NCBI GenBank assembly: GCA_963678675.1
Contig: OY783193.1
Coordinates: 35,130,430 to 35,194,429, forward strand
Direction: 5' to 3'
DNA: 64,000 nucleotides
Source of the DNA: Xiphydria camelus
Lineage: Eukaryota > Arthropoda > Insecta > Hymenoptera > Xiphydriidae
The notes under the pieces are model-generated. The model worked only from the letters and a program-made list of their open reading frames with translations, had not been told where the DNA came from and did no database searches. Of this stretch, positions 44,381-54,140 are shown in pieces. The position numbers and the translations under genes are program-made. Within the stretch, counting starts at the first letter, position 1. Each line of letters begins with the position of its first letter.

Positions 44381-45591
44381 ATGGATAAACTAGTAATCAG
44401 TAGTTGGAATGCAAATAGTTTAAATAACAAAATTTCTGAACTGATGGAATTCTTAAACAGGAATAATATAGAGATATCATGTTAATAAATGACACAAGGT
44501 AAAACGGCAAAGATATTAAAATTAAGAAATACATGAATTATAAATTAGATAGTAAATCAGCAGTCGGTGGAGTTGCAATACTGATTAGAGATACAATACC
44601 TCATAAGAGAAGATAGAGCTTAACAATAACTCAGTGATAGAAAGGCTATGCATAAAGTTATACACTAATATTCATATAATTAGTGCTTACTGTAGCCCTA
44701 ATGTAGATATAAAATTAGAAGAGATAGAAGCAATGATGAACACTGGAGAAAAAGTATTAATAGTAGGAGATTTAAACGCTCGCCACACACGGGACGTGGA
44801 ACTGTGATCCTAATAACAAAAAAGGTAGATTATTATTTAATTACATACAAAGCAGCAACTGTACGGTACTCTATCCCAATGAACCGACTCACTACCCCGA
44901 AAATGGAACAACTCCCTCGACAATAATCTAGTAATTAACAAAAATGTTAAAAATTTAACGGAAGTGGAGGTACTAAGCGAATTCTCTTCTGATCATAACC
45001 CAATCATCTTTAATTTAACCAACTGTAGTAAAAACGAGCATAACATATCACAATTCGACTATGATGAAGTCGATTGGATAAAATTTAGTACTAAACTAGA
45101 TGAAACTCTGAGTAAACATAGCAACACAATCATAAAAATGACTAAAGAAATAGATCAAAGTGCTCAAAAGCTAACTACAGCAATACAAAATGCAATCAAA
45201 GAAACTATCCCATTAAAAATGCTAAAACAAGTACAAGATAAACTACCTAAATTTATACTAGACTTGATTACTTCAAAAAATAAACTAAGACGTAAATGGC
45301 AAAAAACGCGCTTAACAAAGTACAAAGAAGAAATGAAACAAAAAATGAATCAAATCAACGCGGGAATTGCTAAATATAGAAACAACAGTTGGAGCAAAAA
45401 ACTCAAAAAACTCAATGTAAACGACAACTCACTCTGGCGAATGACTAAAATTTTTAAAAAAGAATATTATCCCATACCACTCTTAGCAGAGCATAATACT
45501 GAGGCAGTAACAGACGAAGAAAAGGCAAACATGCTTGCTTCACAATACGAAAAAGTCCACAGTATAGATTTAATAAATAATACTCACGAGC
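44381..45591 (+). pseudogene. Family C ORF2 5' part, broken
   Basis: MDKLVISSWNANS, LINDTR followed by an in-frame stop, VGDLNARH with a frameshift, TTID with a stop, FSSDHNPI, SLWRMTKIFKKEY. RT catalytic motifs are absent because the fragment ends before them. Like A, it has Asp (NDTR) at the usual catalytic Glu. Confidence 0.82.
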
Positions 45592-45749
45592 CAAACTACC
45601 CAACTAGCCGAACACTTTTACCAAAATCAGCTAAGTCACAATCCTCTAATAGAAAATATGCTAAATATTAACTTCCATAACCTACCTCTTCATTATAAAC
45701 ATAGATTGCCATATCAAAAATTACCTATTTTGTATAGAGAAGCTGAATA
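45592..45749 (+). pseudogene. A-family ORF2 C-terminal end in A3
   Basis: Matches the last about 50 codons of A2 ORF2 (AEHFYQNQLSHNPLIENMLN-type sequence). Here the 3' UTR of family A resumes. Confidence 0.82.
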
Positions 45750-46406
45750 GTCTAACACCACAGTTCAAAAAACAAACAGATACAACTAACAGTGTATAAG
45801 TGATTTTAATAAATGGGTTTTTTTATCTCTCTTTTCCCATAAACATATGTCAATTATCAATAGCATAATACCGAAGACGAGTCGAATATAACAGTGCCTA
45901 AATACTTAGCAATAATAAAGATAACAGTAGATTAAGCGCACAAGTGCAGGAGCTACTTAAAATAAGCATGTACATTGATTATTATGTTTATATACAGGGT
46001 GTCCCATTTTAATCTTACCAGCGGAATATCTCGAGAAATATACATCTTAGGAAAAAAGTATCTTTATAAAATTTGTTAAGTACAAAGGGGGCCACAAGTT
46101 GACTGTATCAGTTTCATTACAGATAGCGCTGCAATCGGTAAATTTGGAGAAATTTTTTTTTAAATGGGAACCCCCAGTTTTTATTGCATGCTAAGATTCT
46201 ATACTAAAAACGAAATAACTTCTGTCTGAAACTTTTTTAAATTACCTTCCTAGATGACGCTGAAATCGGTGAAAACTGGGTAAAACTATTCTTTCAATGA
46301 AAACTCGTACTTCTTATTGCACATTATGATTTTATGGTATAAACTAAACATAACTTTTGTTCGAAACAAAAAAAAAGAAAACTATTGAAATCTAGGTGTT
46401 TAATAA

Positions 46407-47207
46407 TTGTTCAAAGTTACTACCATTTTTTGTTGTCCCTCGATCGACAGCACAGCGCATCTTACATCGGTTCGGTATCATCCGTACCACATCATCTTGG
46501 TGCAATCTCTATCAGCCGATGACTTTGTGACAAGGCTGAGTTTTTGCAACTGGGCCCAACACAAAGTTCAAGAAGATCCCACTTTCTTCAACTGCGTTGT
46601 TTTCCGACGAGGCAACGTTTCATAATATTGGAATGGTAAATAGACACAACAGCCATTATTGGAGCGCTGACAATCCACATTGGATGCGATCGGTTAACAA
46701 TCAGAACCGTTGGAGTGTCAATGTTGGGCGCGGAATTGTGGATTCGAAGATTATAGGGCCGTATTTTTTTGACGGCAACGTAACTGGCGATCGATATCTT
46801 CATTTCTTATAACAAGATCTTCCTGCACTTTTAGAAGAGATAAACTATGCAGTAAGGTTGACACTGTGGTTCCAGCAAGATGGCGCACCTCCTCACCTCC
46901 TCATTACAAAAGAAATGTGCGAAACGAAAGGTTTCCAGGAAAATGGATTGGCCGCGGAGGACCAGTGAGGTGGCCACCTAGATCACCGGACTTAACGTCG
47001 CCGGACTTTTTTCTGTGGGGCTACGTTAAAAGTGCTGTGTTTCGTGAGCCTCCTACAACACGCGATGATATGAAAGATCGCATACAAAGAGCATGCGCCG
47101 CAATAACACCAACTACATTGCAAGCAACCTTGACGAACTTCCACAGAAGAATTGCACTTTGTCGTCAGCGAAACGGTGATAACTTTGAAAAGTTATTAAA
47201 CACCTAG
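46407..47207 (+). pseudogene. Tc1/mariner-superfamily transposase, decayed
   Basis: Fragments in two frames: SADDFVTRLSFCNWAQ, FSDEATF (catalytic Asp region), VNRHNSHYWSADNPHW, VDSKIIGPYFFDGN, QDGAPP, GRGGPVRWPPRSPDLTSPD (third catalytic region), FFLWGYVKSAVF. The N-terminal helix-turn-helix part is missing, at least two frameshifts occur, and a CCTCCTCAC duplication sits beside the second Asp. Not functional. Confidence 0.88.
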
Positions 47208-47275
47208 ATTTCAATTGTTTTCTTTTTTTTTGTTTCGGACAAAAATTATGTTTAGTTTATACCATAAAATCATAA

Positions 47276-48088
47276 TGTTCGGTCGCCGCGCGGTCTATTA
47301 AATCGAACCTCCTCGGGGTTGTAAGGCCCGAGGACACCTTGAGTGACGCGACTGATTTCCCGAAACTGCCGGAAGGTAACGTTCGAACCTATCGGCTAGT
47401 TTAGTAAGGATGAGCAGAATGTACTGTGGGTCGCGATTCCGACTCGGCGAACTTGACGACTGCGAGATCGTTAGAGTTACGAACACCACACGTTGCTTGT
47501 TTGTTGTACATTGCTTGCAAAAGCGGCTGGGTCCGGCTTATATTAGCTGGCCCTTGGAAGCGGGGGGGGGGGGGTAGCGTCGCCCGACGCTACGCACCCT
47601 TATTGTCGAAGGAGGAAAGTCGGGGGCGCAGTCGATGACGCTGGGAACCTTCTGGAATCGGTAACCAAGAAGCGAAGGTACCGTAGCTAACGGTATCCGC
47701 GTGACGCATCCAACGTCCGAGAGTGCCGGACGCTCCTTCTCGATCGCGAGGAAGCGTCCGGCTACCCCGAAATGGATAATCGTCGGGTCGGGATGCGCCA
47801 GGTATTAGGGGTCCCTCGTGGTCATCGACTGGGTTCGACGTTCCTACCTCCGAGGCTGCTTATTGTTAATTCTAAATATAGCGCGTACCGAAAGGAGCAA
47901 TGCGCCGAATACCGCTACGCACCTGTCCTCCAGGAAAGTGCGAATTCGCGTTAATAGCGATCGGTATCAATTGAAATAAGCCCTTTCCTTGAAGGCAGGA
48001 GTAACGGTAGACGGTTGAGTTTCCGATCGGTACGCTACTAAGCGTTCGGACGGAATATTCCAGGCTTACGGTATTCCGCGACGGAACA
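47276..48088 (+). mobile_element. Solo LTR 1 (813 bp) nested in the mariner-like TIR
   Basis: Starts TGTTCGGTCGCC and ends CGACGGAACA (TG..CA with short inverted ends), flanked by 5-bp duplications CATAA (47271-47275, 48089-48093). No internal coding region, so the element was reduced by LTR-LTR recombination. 5-bp duplications fit Gypsy or BEL/Pao type elements. Includes a 13-G run at 47562-47574. Confidence 0.87.
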
Positions 48089-48494
48089 CATAATGTGCAA
48101 TAAAAGAGCGCGAGTTTTCATTAAAAGGATAATTTTACCCTGTTTTTTTTCACCGATTTCAGCGTCATCTAGGAAGGTAATTAAAAAAGTTTCAGACAAA
48201 AGTTATTTCGTTTTTAGTATAGAATCCTAACATGCAATGAAAACTGTGGGGTTCCCATTTAAAAAAAATGTTCTCCAAATTTTCCAATTGCAGCGCCATC
48301 TGTGATGAAACTGATACAGTCAACTTGTGGCCCCTGTTGGACTTAACAAATTTTATAAAGACACTTTTTTCCTAGGATGTATATTTCTCGAGATATTCTG
48401 CTGGTAAGATTAAAATGGGACACCCTGTATATATATTGTAAATGTATATATGTTATCAAAATAAAAAGAACTTTAAAAACAAAAACAAAACTAA

Positions 48495-48579
48495 CGTCTG
48501 ATCACCAAAGTTAAGCAGCATTGGGCGCGGTTAGTACTTGGATGGGTGACCGCTTGGGAACACCGCGTGCTGTTGCCAT
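48495..48579 (+). pseudogene. 5S rRNA nt 36-120 after A3
   Basis: CGTCTGATCACC.. directly after the A-rich tail (..AAAACTAA), intact to the T-run. Same junction position as A1 and A2. Confidence 0.92.
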
Positions 48580-48741
48580 TTTTTTTTTCTTCAGAATTGA
48601 TGGGAAATAATATTTTGATTTTACGCGGAAACAGCACCGAAACGATCCAGGCATCGTATTTTATTTGAAATTTAAAAATATCCTACGTATTCTTTATCCT
48701 TCATTTTACATTTATATTTTCGCATGCTTGCAAAAATTATA

Positions 48742-48795
48742 GGCAACGGCCATATCATGCTGAATACACTGATTCTCGTCTGATCACCAAAGTTA
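48742..48795 (+). pseudogene. Right-edge 5S rRNA, nt 1-54
   Basis: GGCAACGGCCATATC..CACCAAAGTTA, then unrelated DNA. TATAT at -29 present. Marks the right end of the array in this window; the gene breaks just inside box A. Confidence 0.9.
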
Positions 48796-49039
48796 GAAAA
48801 CATATTTTTGGGCACCGGCAATTATTTCTCTCAGTTTAATTGCTGGAAATTTTGTAGATCAAAAGAAAATTTGCTACCGTCGAACTTTGCCCTTATATGG
48901 CACTGCAATTGCGTCTTGTACGTTAATCGAGGAGATTGAATCCATACTTTTTGAAATCATGCATGGAGGATACTCGGAGAAATATGAAAATTCAGCTCAT
49001 TGTCTCCTCTCAGAAAAGTAATTTACAGGTCTAAGTAAT
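48796..49039. other. Right flank of array, nothing recognised
   Basis: AT-rich single-copy-looking sequence between the last 5S fragment and LTR 2. Confidence 0.5.
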
Positions 49040-49417
49040 TGTTCGGTCGCCGCGCGGTATTAAATTAAACCTCCTTGGGGTTGTAAGGCCCGGGGACACT
49101 ACACGTGACGCGACTGATTGCCGAAACTACCGGAAGATATTGTTTTATCTATCGGCCAGTTTAAATGATCGTGAATGCACTGGTGATACTAAACGATAGT
49201 TATTTTCATTATGAGGGCGCGAACGCCCGAATGACGAATTCTATTTTTTGTCACTAAGTGTTAAAAACGAGGTTGACAGGGTTCGGGGCGTGTGGTTGGC
49301 GAGGGGATTGACGGGGGTTGGGGGGAGCCCCCCATATTACAAAAAAGTATTTTTTAAAGTAAAAAGAAATAAAGTATTTTTTAAAGTAAAAAGAAATAAA
49401 TAAACAAACAAAGAACT

Positions 49418-49655
49418 TTAACATATTCACTGCCGCTCTAATTTAGATACATTTTGCCCCATGCCAACTTCAAGTTAATAATTCTAACATTAACAAAATA
49501 TATAAAAATCGTCAAAATTCCGAACCACGTGCACGTATATGTCAAAGTACCTTTACTCAAGTGCCAGCCTACACATGCACATGTAACCGCAGTGCCCAGT
49601 TCAAGTCTAAATGGAATAGAACGCTTATAAGCGACAGCGGCAGTGAATGGGTTAA
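49418..49655. mobile_element. TTAA-flanked MITE (CATATTCACTGCCGC TIR)
   Basis: TTAACATATTCACTGCCGCT at the left, AGCGGCAGTGAATGGGTTAA at the right. TTAA at both ends suggests piggyBac-type mobilisation. Confidence 0.7.
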
Positions 49656-49924
49656 GTTGGGTTAGGTTGGCTTTGCGTCACCCCGATAGCAAAGTGGCAC
49701 CACAGTGACTGCACCCTGCTTTCACGCGGTGCATTCGAGTGCATGCACTGGGGTGTCCATCTGTCTGTGCACCGTGAAGCCACACTGCAGTCACACAGTG
49801 TAAGTACGATGGTAAAAGTAGAATTTTGCAAAAAGGGGGCGATAAAGTAGAATTTCCCGCCTGCCTTATCCGCCTACTAGAGAGAGAGAGAGAGAGAGAG
49901 TGTCGGTTTTTTTTTCTCAAACCC

Positions 49925-50003
49925 GACCCGGCCAGGACTCGAACCTGCGATCTTTAGAAGACTGGGAACGCTTCTCGCATTCTACCAATTGCGCCATCGA
50001 CTC
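49925..50003 (-). tRNA. tRNA-like sequence, probably pseudogene or SINE head
   Basis: Reverse strand has a good A box (TGGCGCAATTGG) and a perfect B box (GGTTCGAGTCC). T arm CAGG/CCTG pairs and AGAAG/CTTCT can form an anticodon-type arm, but with a 10-nt loop (..TTCCCA..). The acceptor stem pairs poorly, and the A-to-B spacing is about 7 nt too long. So it is not a convincing functional tRNA. Confidence 0.4.
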
Positions 50004-50480
50004 TTTGTGGTGGAAGTCGACTAAGTTATACATATAATATCGATACCTGAAAGCAACAGTACTGTGACTAGTGAGATAAAGCCGAAAGCCGATTTCGAGC
50101 TATGTCAAACGTAAACTAAATTTTAAATATTTTTGCCGAGATATCTCAGTGTTGCATTGTGTAAAGGCCGGTTTATATATATATATATATCTCATTAAAT
50201 TTTTAAAAATAATATGATACTTTCTTTTTCAAAACAGTAGCGATTATGATAATTAATTATTCATTATTTATGAAATAATTCAGTACAATTTGCACTGTTT
50301 GAAACATTATTATAATATCAATTTTGTTATTTTCTAAATTAAAAATTCTTCTATCGGGGTGTGAAATCAATTAATTGTAAACTTACAACCGCACACATCC
50401 GCAGATCAAAATTTGTAACTAGTCACAAATTGCTTTCTGGGAACAAACCTATTATTATATCAATTTTGTTATTTTCTAAT

Positions 50481-50644
50481 TTAACACATTCGCTGCCACT
50501 TTTAGATTGATTGCATCGCGCTCAGTGCCGGTAACAGACTGAATAATGTAATGTGCACGTCAATATGTCTCCGATCGGAGCCGGCGGCACAGGCGCGAAG
50601 TGTCGACTGGCTCCGATCGGAGCCGGCGGCAGCAAACGTGTTAA
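50481..50644. mobile_element. TTAA-flanked short MITE with CTCCGATCGGAG palindromes
   Basis: TTAACACATTCGCTGCC at the left, GGCAGCAAACGTGTTAA at the right. Related to 49418-49655. CTCCGATCGGAGCCGGCGGC occurs twice inside (50569 and 50611). Confidence 0.65.
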
Positions 50645-51985
50645 AAATTTTATGTGAAGACAATGAAGTTACCGACATTCATGGTCGGTAAATTTACGAA
50701 GTGTGCACGTCGAAAAGGCACCTTGACTGCACTGAGTGTAACTACTGTGTTTTTACGCTGTGAACCACTCAGTGTATTCACTGTGTAGCCACGGTGCTTT
50801 TAGTTTGTGTACACCACGCGATCACGCCACGGTGAGACCACAGTGGTGCCACTACGTGGCAGCACTGCGTGCGGCTAGCGTGTAAATCCACGCTTTGCTG
50901 TCGGGGTCAGCTGCGTAGGGTTGTGCTGCGAATGCGTGACGTTGGACACACTGACTGCCAACTTCAAGTAATAATCGCAGTGACATCATCTCGAGAGAGA
51001 GTGTGCCACTTTTATTTCACGCACTGTGAGGTTATTTCACGCACTCGGCAGGTTATTTCACGCACTGCGCAACCTTTCACACATTAGTGCGTAAAACGTC
51101 ATTTCACATGCGTCGAGGACGCCTGTAAAACCGAGTATTTGGCACTGAGTGACAAAAAATATATTTAAATAAGAAGTACAAAACACTTATATTTTAACAA
51201 TACGATAATTGACTTTACTGTGATATTGTTCACGATGGAATGATTTAGTTGAAATGATTGCTGCGAATGTACTATAGGATCCGCGATTTTGACTCGGCGA
51301 ATTTGACGACTGCGAGATCGGTTAGACACGGAACACTACACGTTGCTGATTTGTTGTACATTAAAATGCAAAGGCGGCTGGTTTCAGTTTATATTAGCCG
51401 TCCTTTGGTAGGCGGAAGGGGTAGCGTGGCTTGACGCTATGCACCCTTATTGGTCGAAGGAGAAATGTTGGGGGAGCAGTCGGTGACGCTGGGAACCTTC
51501 TAGAATCGGTATCAAAAGAAGCGAGGGTGCCATGGCTAACGGTACCCGCGTGACGTATCCGACGGCCAAGAGTGCCGGACGCTCGCTCTCGATCGCGAGG
51601 ATGCGTCCGGCTGCTATACCCTGAAATGGCTAATTGTCGGGTCGGAATACGCCAGGTGTTAGGGTTTCCCCGTGGTCATCGACTGGATCCGACATTCCTA
51701 CCTTTGAGGCTGCTTATTGTAAAGATTTTATGCGGTGCACACACACACACACACATTAAGCGTGTACCGAAGGGAACAACGCGTCGAGCACCGTTCCACA
51801 CCTACCTTCCAGGAAAGCGCGAACTCAGGTTGTTTGCCATCGGCGTATTTGACGAAATAAACCCTTTCCTCGAAGGCAGGATTAGCGATAGATGGTTGAG
51901 AGTTTTCGATCGGAATATTTGGGGTCCCGTCACTCGGTGCGACGGAACAGTAATCGTCGACATGAATATTGCCAAGAACATATTA

Positions 51986-52198
51986 ATAGGTGTGCAACTT
52001 TGCTTCCGCCGTTTTTCCGAAATTTGACTATCGTAAAGAACTGGTTATACATTTATGATTCAAAGTATTGTCCATCGCTGGCCACTACTTTCTCCCATCT
52101 TTCGGGCAGCGTACGAATCCCGCGTTAAAAAAAAACTGGTCATCTTTTGAAGCGGTTCGCGAATCGAAAACGTCGGAAGCAAAGTTGTACACCTAATA
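51986..52198 (-). mobile_element. Internally deleted mariner with transposase C-terminal remnant
   Basis: Inverted ends AGGTGTGCAACTTTGCTTCC and ..GGAAGCAAAGTTGTACACCT. On the minus strand ASKDDQFF, then after a frameshift GIRTLPERWEKVVASDGQYF, the typical C-terminus of insect mariner transposases. Everything upstream of this C-terminal piece is deleted. Confidence 0.82.
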
Positions 52199-53585
52199 TT
52201 TAAGACAAATGTATTTTCATTGAATAGAATGAATCTACACTTGACTTTTATTCGAGAAATACATACTTTATTCAACAACAATACGTTTGACTTAAATAAA
52301 TATGTTCCATATTCGTGCAAACGGTTACTTTGGATCGGCAAATTACCTTTCTCATTGTCAGTGTCGATCCTTACCCAGGGAAAGAATTAATTGCATCTGA
52401 AACGATATCAGGACAAATACAGGGATAAAGATATCTCTTATTTTTAAACGGAAACCGATTACCATCAAACAACCGGGAGTCGAGTATGATGACTACTCGT
52501 GATTTGTGCCCGACGACTTCTATTCATCGTAGCATCCAAGAGCCAGTAGAAGTAGTCACATACAGGAATACCGATACTCTCCTAATATAAATTAAACAGC
52601 ACACAATGGTAATCGAGGATATGGGATACTCGATCCGCGCGACGGCAAAATAATGTTTCGTGTTGCACGCAGCGCGAACCACGCGATACAGGCTTCGTCC
52701 TTGCCCCCCCTTTCATCCCCTCTTTATATCAACGAGTAAATGTATCGCCGTCGACGTTCGGGCGAATATAGACGAGAGAATTTCCGAGGAGGTACCGTAC
52801 AAAAGCGCGATAATATGGCGCACGGCCCGGTATCGGAGACGGGAATAACGAGAGATTTGTAGGGTGCGCGCGATCGTCGTAACGCCGAAGCTAATTAAAG
52901 CTCGACGTTAGACGCGCGCCGCATGTCGCGCGAGAACGTTCATCGGGGGCGGGTGGACTGGCCCCCGTCGGAGCGCACGAAAATAGTGTGGCCGGGGCGT
53001 GTAACTTTCTCGAGGATAATTGGTTTAGTAGGCGAGAGTGCTTTCGCGGGCGACGGTGGTAGCGGGGGAGAGAGAGAGAGAGAGGGAGAGAGAGAGAGGC
53101 GTACAGGGGCGCGCGAGAAAGGAGGGAGAGGTGAAGTGTGCGACGCGCGGCGACGAGGAGAGTTCTCTCTCTCTCTCTATCTCTCTCTCCCTCTGGCAGG
53201 ACGGGATGAAAGATGGATACGCGAGACGACACGATCGTTAAAAGCTCGCGGGCCGAATTTTCCCCGCGTCGAGACGGACCGAACTCTTCTCGGGCTGAAA
53301 TGTGCGATGGCTCGTCGATGGGAAGCTGGCGGAAAACCGTCGCGAAGGGTCGCTCCTTCGTCAGCCCTGCTGCGGCGACGATGATCGTTCATTTCGGCGC
53401 GAGATCGACCGTATTTCTCAAAAAAGCTCGACTATGACTTCGTCCAATGAACGATAATAATTTGCAATGGATAATAATATGGCCATCTGTACTGGACCAA
53501 CCGTGGATACTGATAATGGGCCAATCATGGCGACTTATATTGGCCCAACTGTGGATACTGACAATGGACCAATCATGGTGACTTA
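52199..53585. other. No gene supported; CpG-rich stretch with GA/CT tracts
   Basis: 52640-53400 is CpG-rich with (GA)n near 53070-53100 and (CT)n near 53163-53190. Long frames occur on both strands because of the composition. It may be promoter or 5' UTR DNA, but no start, splice pattern or conserved motif supports a gene. Confidence 0.4.
53470..53585 (+). repeat. Short tandem repeat, unit about 60 bp
   Basis: Two units of GGACCAACCGTGGATACTG / GCCCAACTGTGGATACTG followed by ATAATGGGCCAATCATGG. A third partial unit appears at about 53680. Confidence 0.6.
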
Positions 53586-53671
53586 TATCAGGTCAGTCCA
53601 AAAGTTCATGCGCATGACATTGTTTCAAAATTTCCCACAAATGCGTACGAACTTTTGGACTGACCTGATAT
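53586..53671. repeat. 86-bp palindromic MITE
   Basis: TATCAGGTCAGTCCAAAAGTTC pairs exactly with GAACTTTTGGACTGACCTGATA. Inserted within the tandem repeat. Confidence 0.75.
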
Positions 53672-53718
53672 TTTGGCCTAACCGTTGCTGCTGATAATGG
53701 GCCAGCAATGATAAATAA

Positions 53719-53825
53719 AGTAAGTGTACCCAGTGTGGCCTACCTAACTTGACACCTCGCTGTACCATAATTGGCAGTGGTAGTGAGGGACCAAGTGAGG
53801 TAGGCCATATTGGGCACACTTACCT
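53719..53825. repeat. 107-bp palindromic MITE
   Basis: TAAGTGTACCCAGTGTGGCC pairs with GGCCATATTGGGCACACTTA. Confidence 0.72.
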
Positions 53826-53947
53826 TAATTTTAATTTTAATCGTGATGTTAATTTTATTCTGGCTCGTTATTGACAGTCAATTATTAATGTATCAGTTTT
53901 CGAAATTTGCGATGTTTGCTTACACAATAACAAGTTGACGACATCTT

Positions 53948-54140
53948 CACTGAGAAAAAAAAAGATTAAAATTTATTCTGTTAGAAGGATAAACTGAGTA
54001 CGAAAGGTAAAACAGATAAAAAATTATCCTTCCAGGGTATACAATTTAACCTTCCTTAGGATAATTTTCGATCCACTTTACCTTTCGTACTCAGATTATC
54101 CTTCTAAGAGAATAATTTTTAATCTTTTTTTTTCTCAGTG
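53948..54140. repeat. Palindromic MITE, CACTGAGARAAA group
   Basis: CACTGAGAAAAAAAAAGATT.. and ..AATCTTTTTTTTTCTCAGTG. Interior AGAAGGATAA and GAGTACGAAAGGTAAA blocks also pair. Confidence 0.82.

Larger units (their letters stand above)
43091..45591 (+). mobile_element. Family C retrotransposon fragment inside A3
   Basis: Begins TCACTAACCAAAACGG with a short 5' UTR-like stretch, then ORF1 and the ORF2 endonuclease/connector region, ending within the RT N-terminal region at ..AATACTCACGAGCCAAACTA. The encoded proteins align with A and B but are distinct from both. Boundaries with A are abrupt and without an obvious duplication, so recombination or template switching is more likely than simple insertion. 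Confidence 0.82.
45995..48427 (+). mobile_element. Mariner-like DNA transposon with ~425-bp TIRs, nested in A3
   Basis: Ends CAGGGTGTCCCATTTTAATC and ..AAAATGGGACACCCTG, flanked by TA on both sides (45993-45994, 48428-48429). The inverted repeats extend about 425 bp on each side (45995-46420 against the right side once the solo LTR is removed), up to the transposase stop. Encodes a decayed transposase. Its removal restores the A-family 3' UTR (TTTATATA..ATTGTAAATG). The right TIR is interrupted by a solo LTR. Confidence 0.9.
40490..48494 (+). mobile_element. Relic A3: 5'-truncated, chimeric A-family copy with nested insertions
   Basis: Starts at TATTCCAAATAATACGG, matching A about 240 bp from its 5' end. 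A-family sequence runs to about 43090 (RT N-terminal part), switches to family C (43091-45591), and returns to the A 3' end (ORF2 C-terminus, 3' UTR, tail). About 1.25 kb of A is missing at the switch. The 3' UTR is split by a mariner-like element (45995-48427). The tail meets 5S exactly before nt 36, as in A1 and A2. Numerous stops and indels show that it is old. Confidence 0.88.
49181..51262. mobile_element. 2.1-kb noncoding insertion within LTR 2
   Basis: The LTR sequence GTGAATGCACT before and GCGAATGTACT after are copies of one LTR segment, so this block is inserted. ATTTTTTGTCACTAAGTG (about 49243) and CACTGAGTGACAAAAAAT (about 51142) are inverted. It contains a 30-bp tandem repeat (49345-49400), two TTAA-flanked MITEs, a tRNA-like sequence, (AG)n and many CAC/GTG-type words at both ends. 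No coding region. Confidence 0.55.
49040..51949 (+). mobile_element. Solo LTR 2, split by a 2.1-kb insertion
   Basis: Starts TGTTCGGTCGCC, ends GCGACGGAACA and is flanked by GTAAT (49035-49039, 51950-51954). Related to LTR 1 across both pieces (49040-49180 and 51263-51949), including GACTCGGCGAA, GACGACTGCGAGATC and GTCATCGACTGG. A different 5-bp duplication means independent insertion of the same family. Confidence 0.82.

Noticed and set aside
46407..47207. Working mariner transposase
   Set aside because: N-terminal DNA-binding part missing and several frameshifts.
24901..48795. R1-clade (Mutsu-like) identity of the 5S elements
   Set aside because: The gag layout, the TYAAPVW/NKCLRLI C-terminus and the A-rich tails fit Jockey better. 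Not decided without a tree.
49650..49670. GGGTTAAGTTGGGTTAGGTTGG as TTAGG telomere-type repeat
   Set aside because: Only two imperfect units, overlapping the end of a TTAA-flanked MITE.
49925..50003. Functional tRNA
   Set aside because: Weak acceptor pairing, oversized anticodon loop and abnormal A-to-B spacing; kept only as tRNA-like.
52923..53384. 153-codon plus-strand frame in CpG-rich DNA
   Set aside because: Contains (GA)n-encoded GERERE; competing frames exist on both strands and no domain is recognisable.
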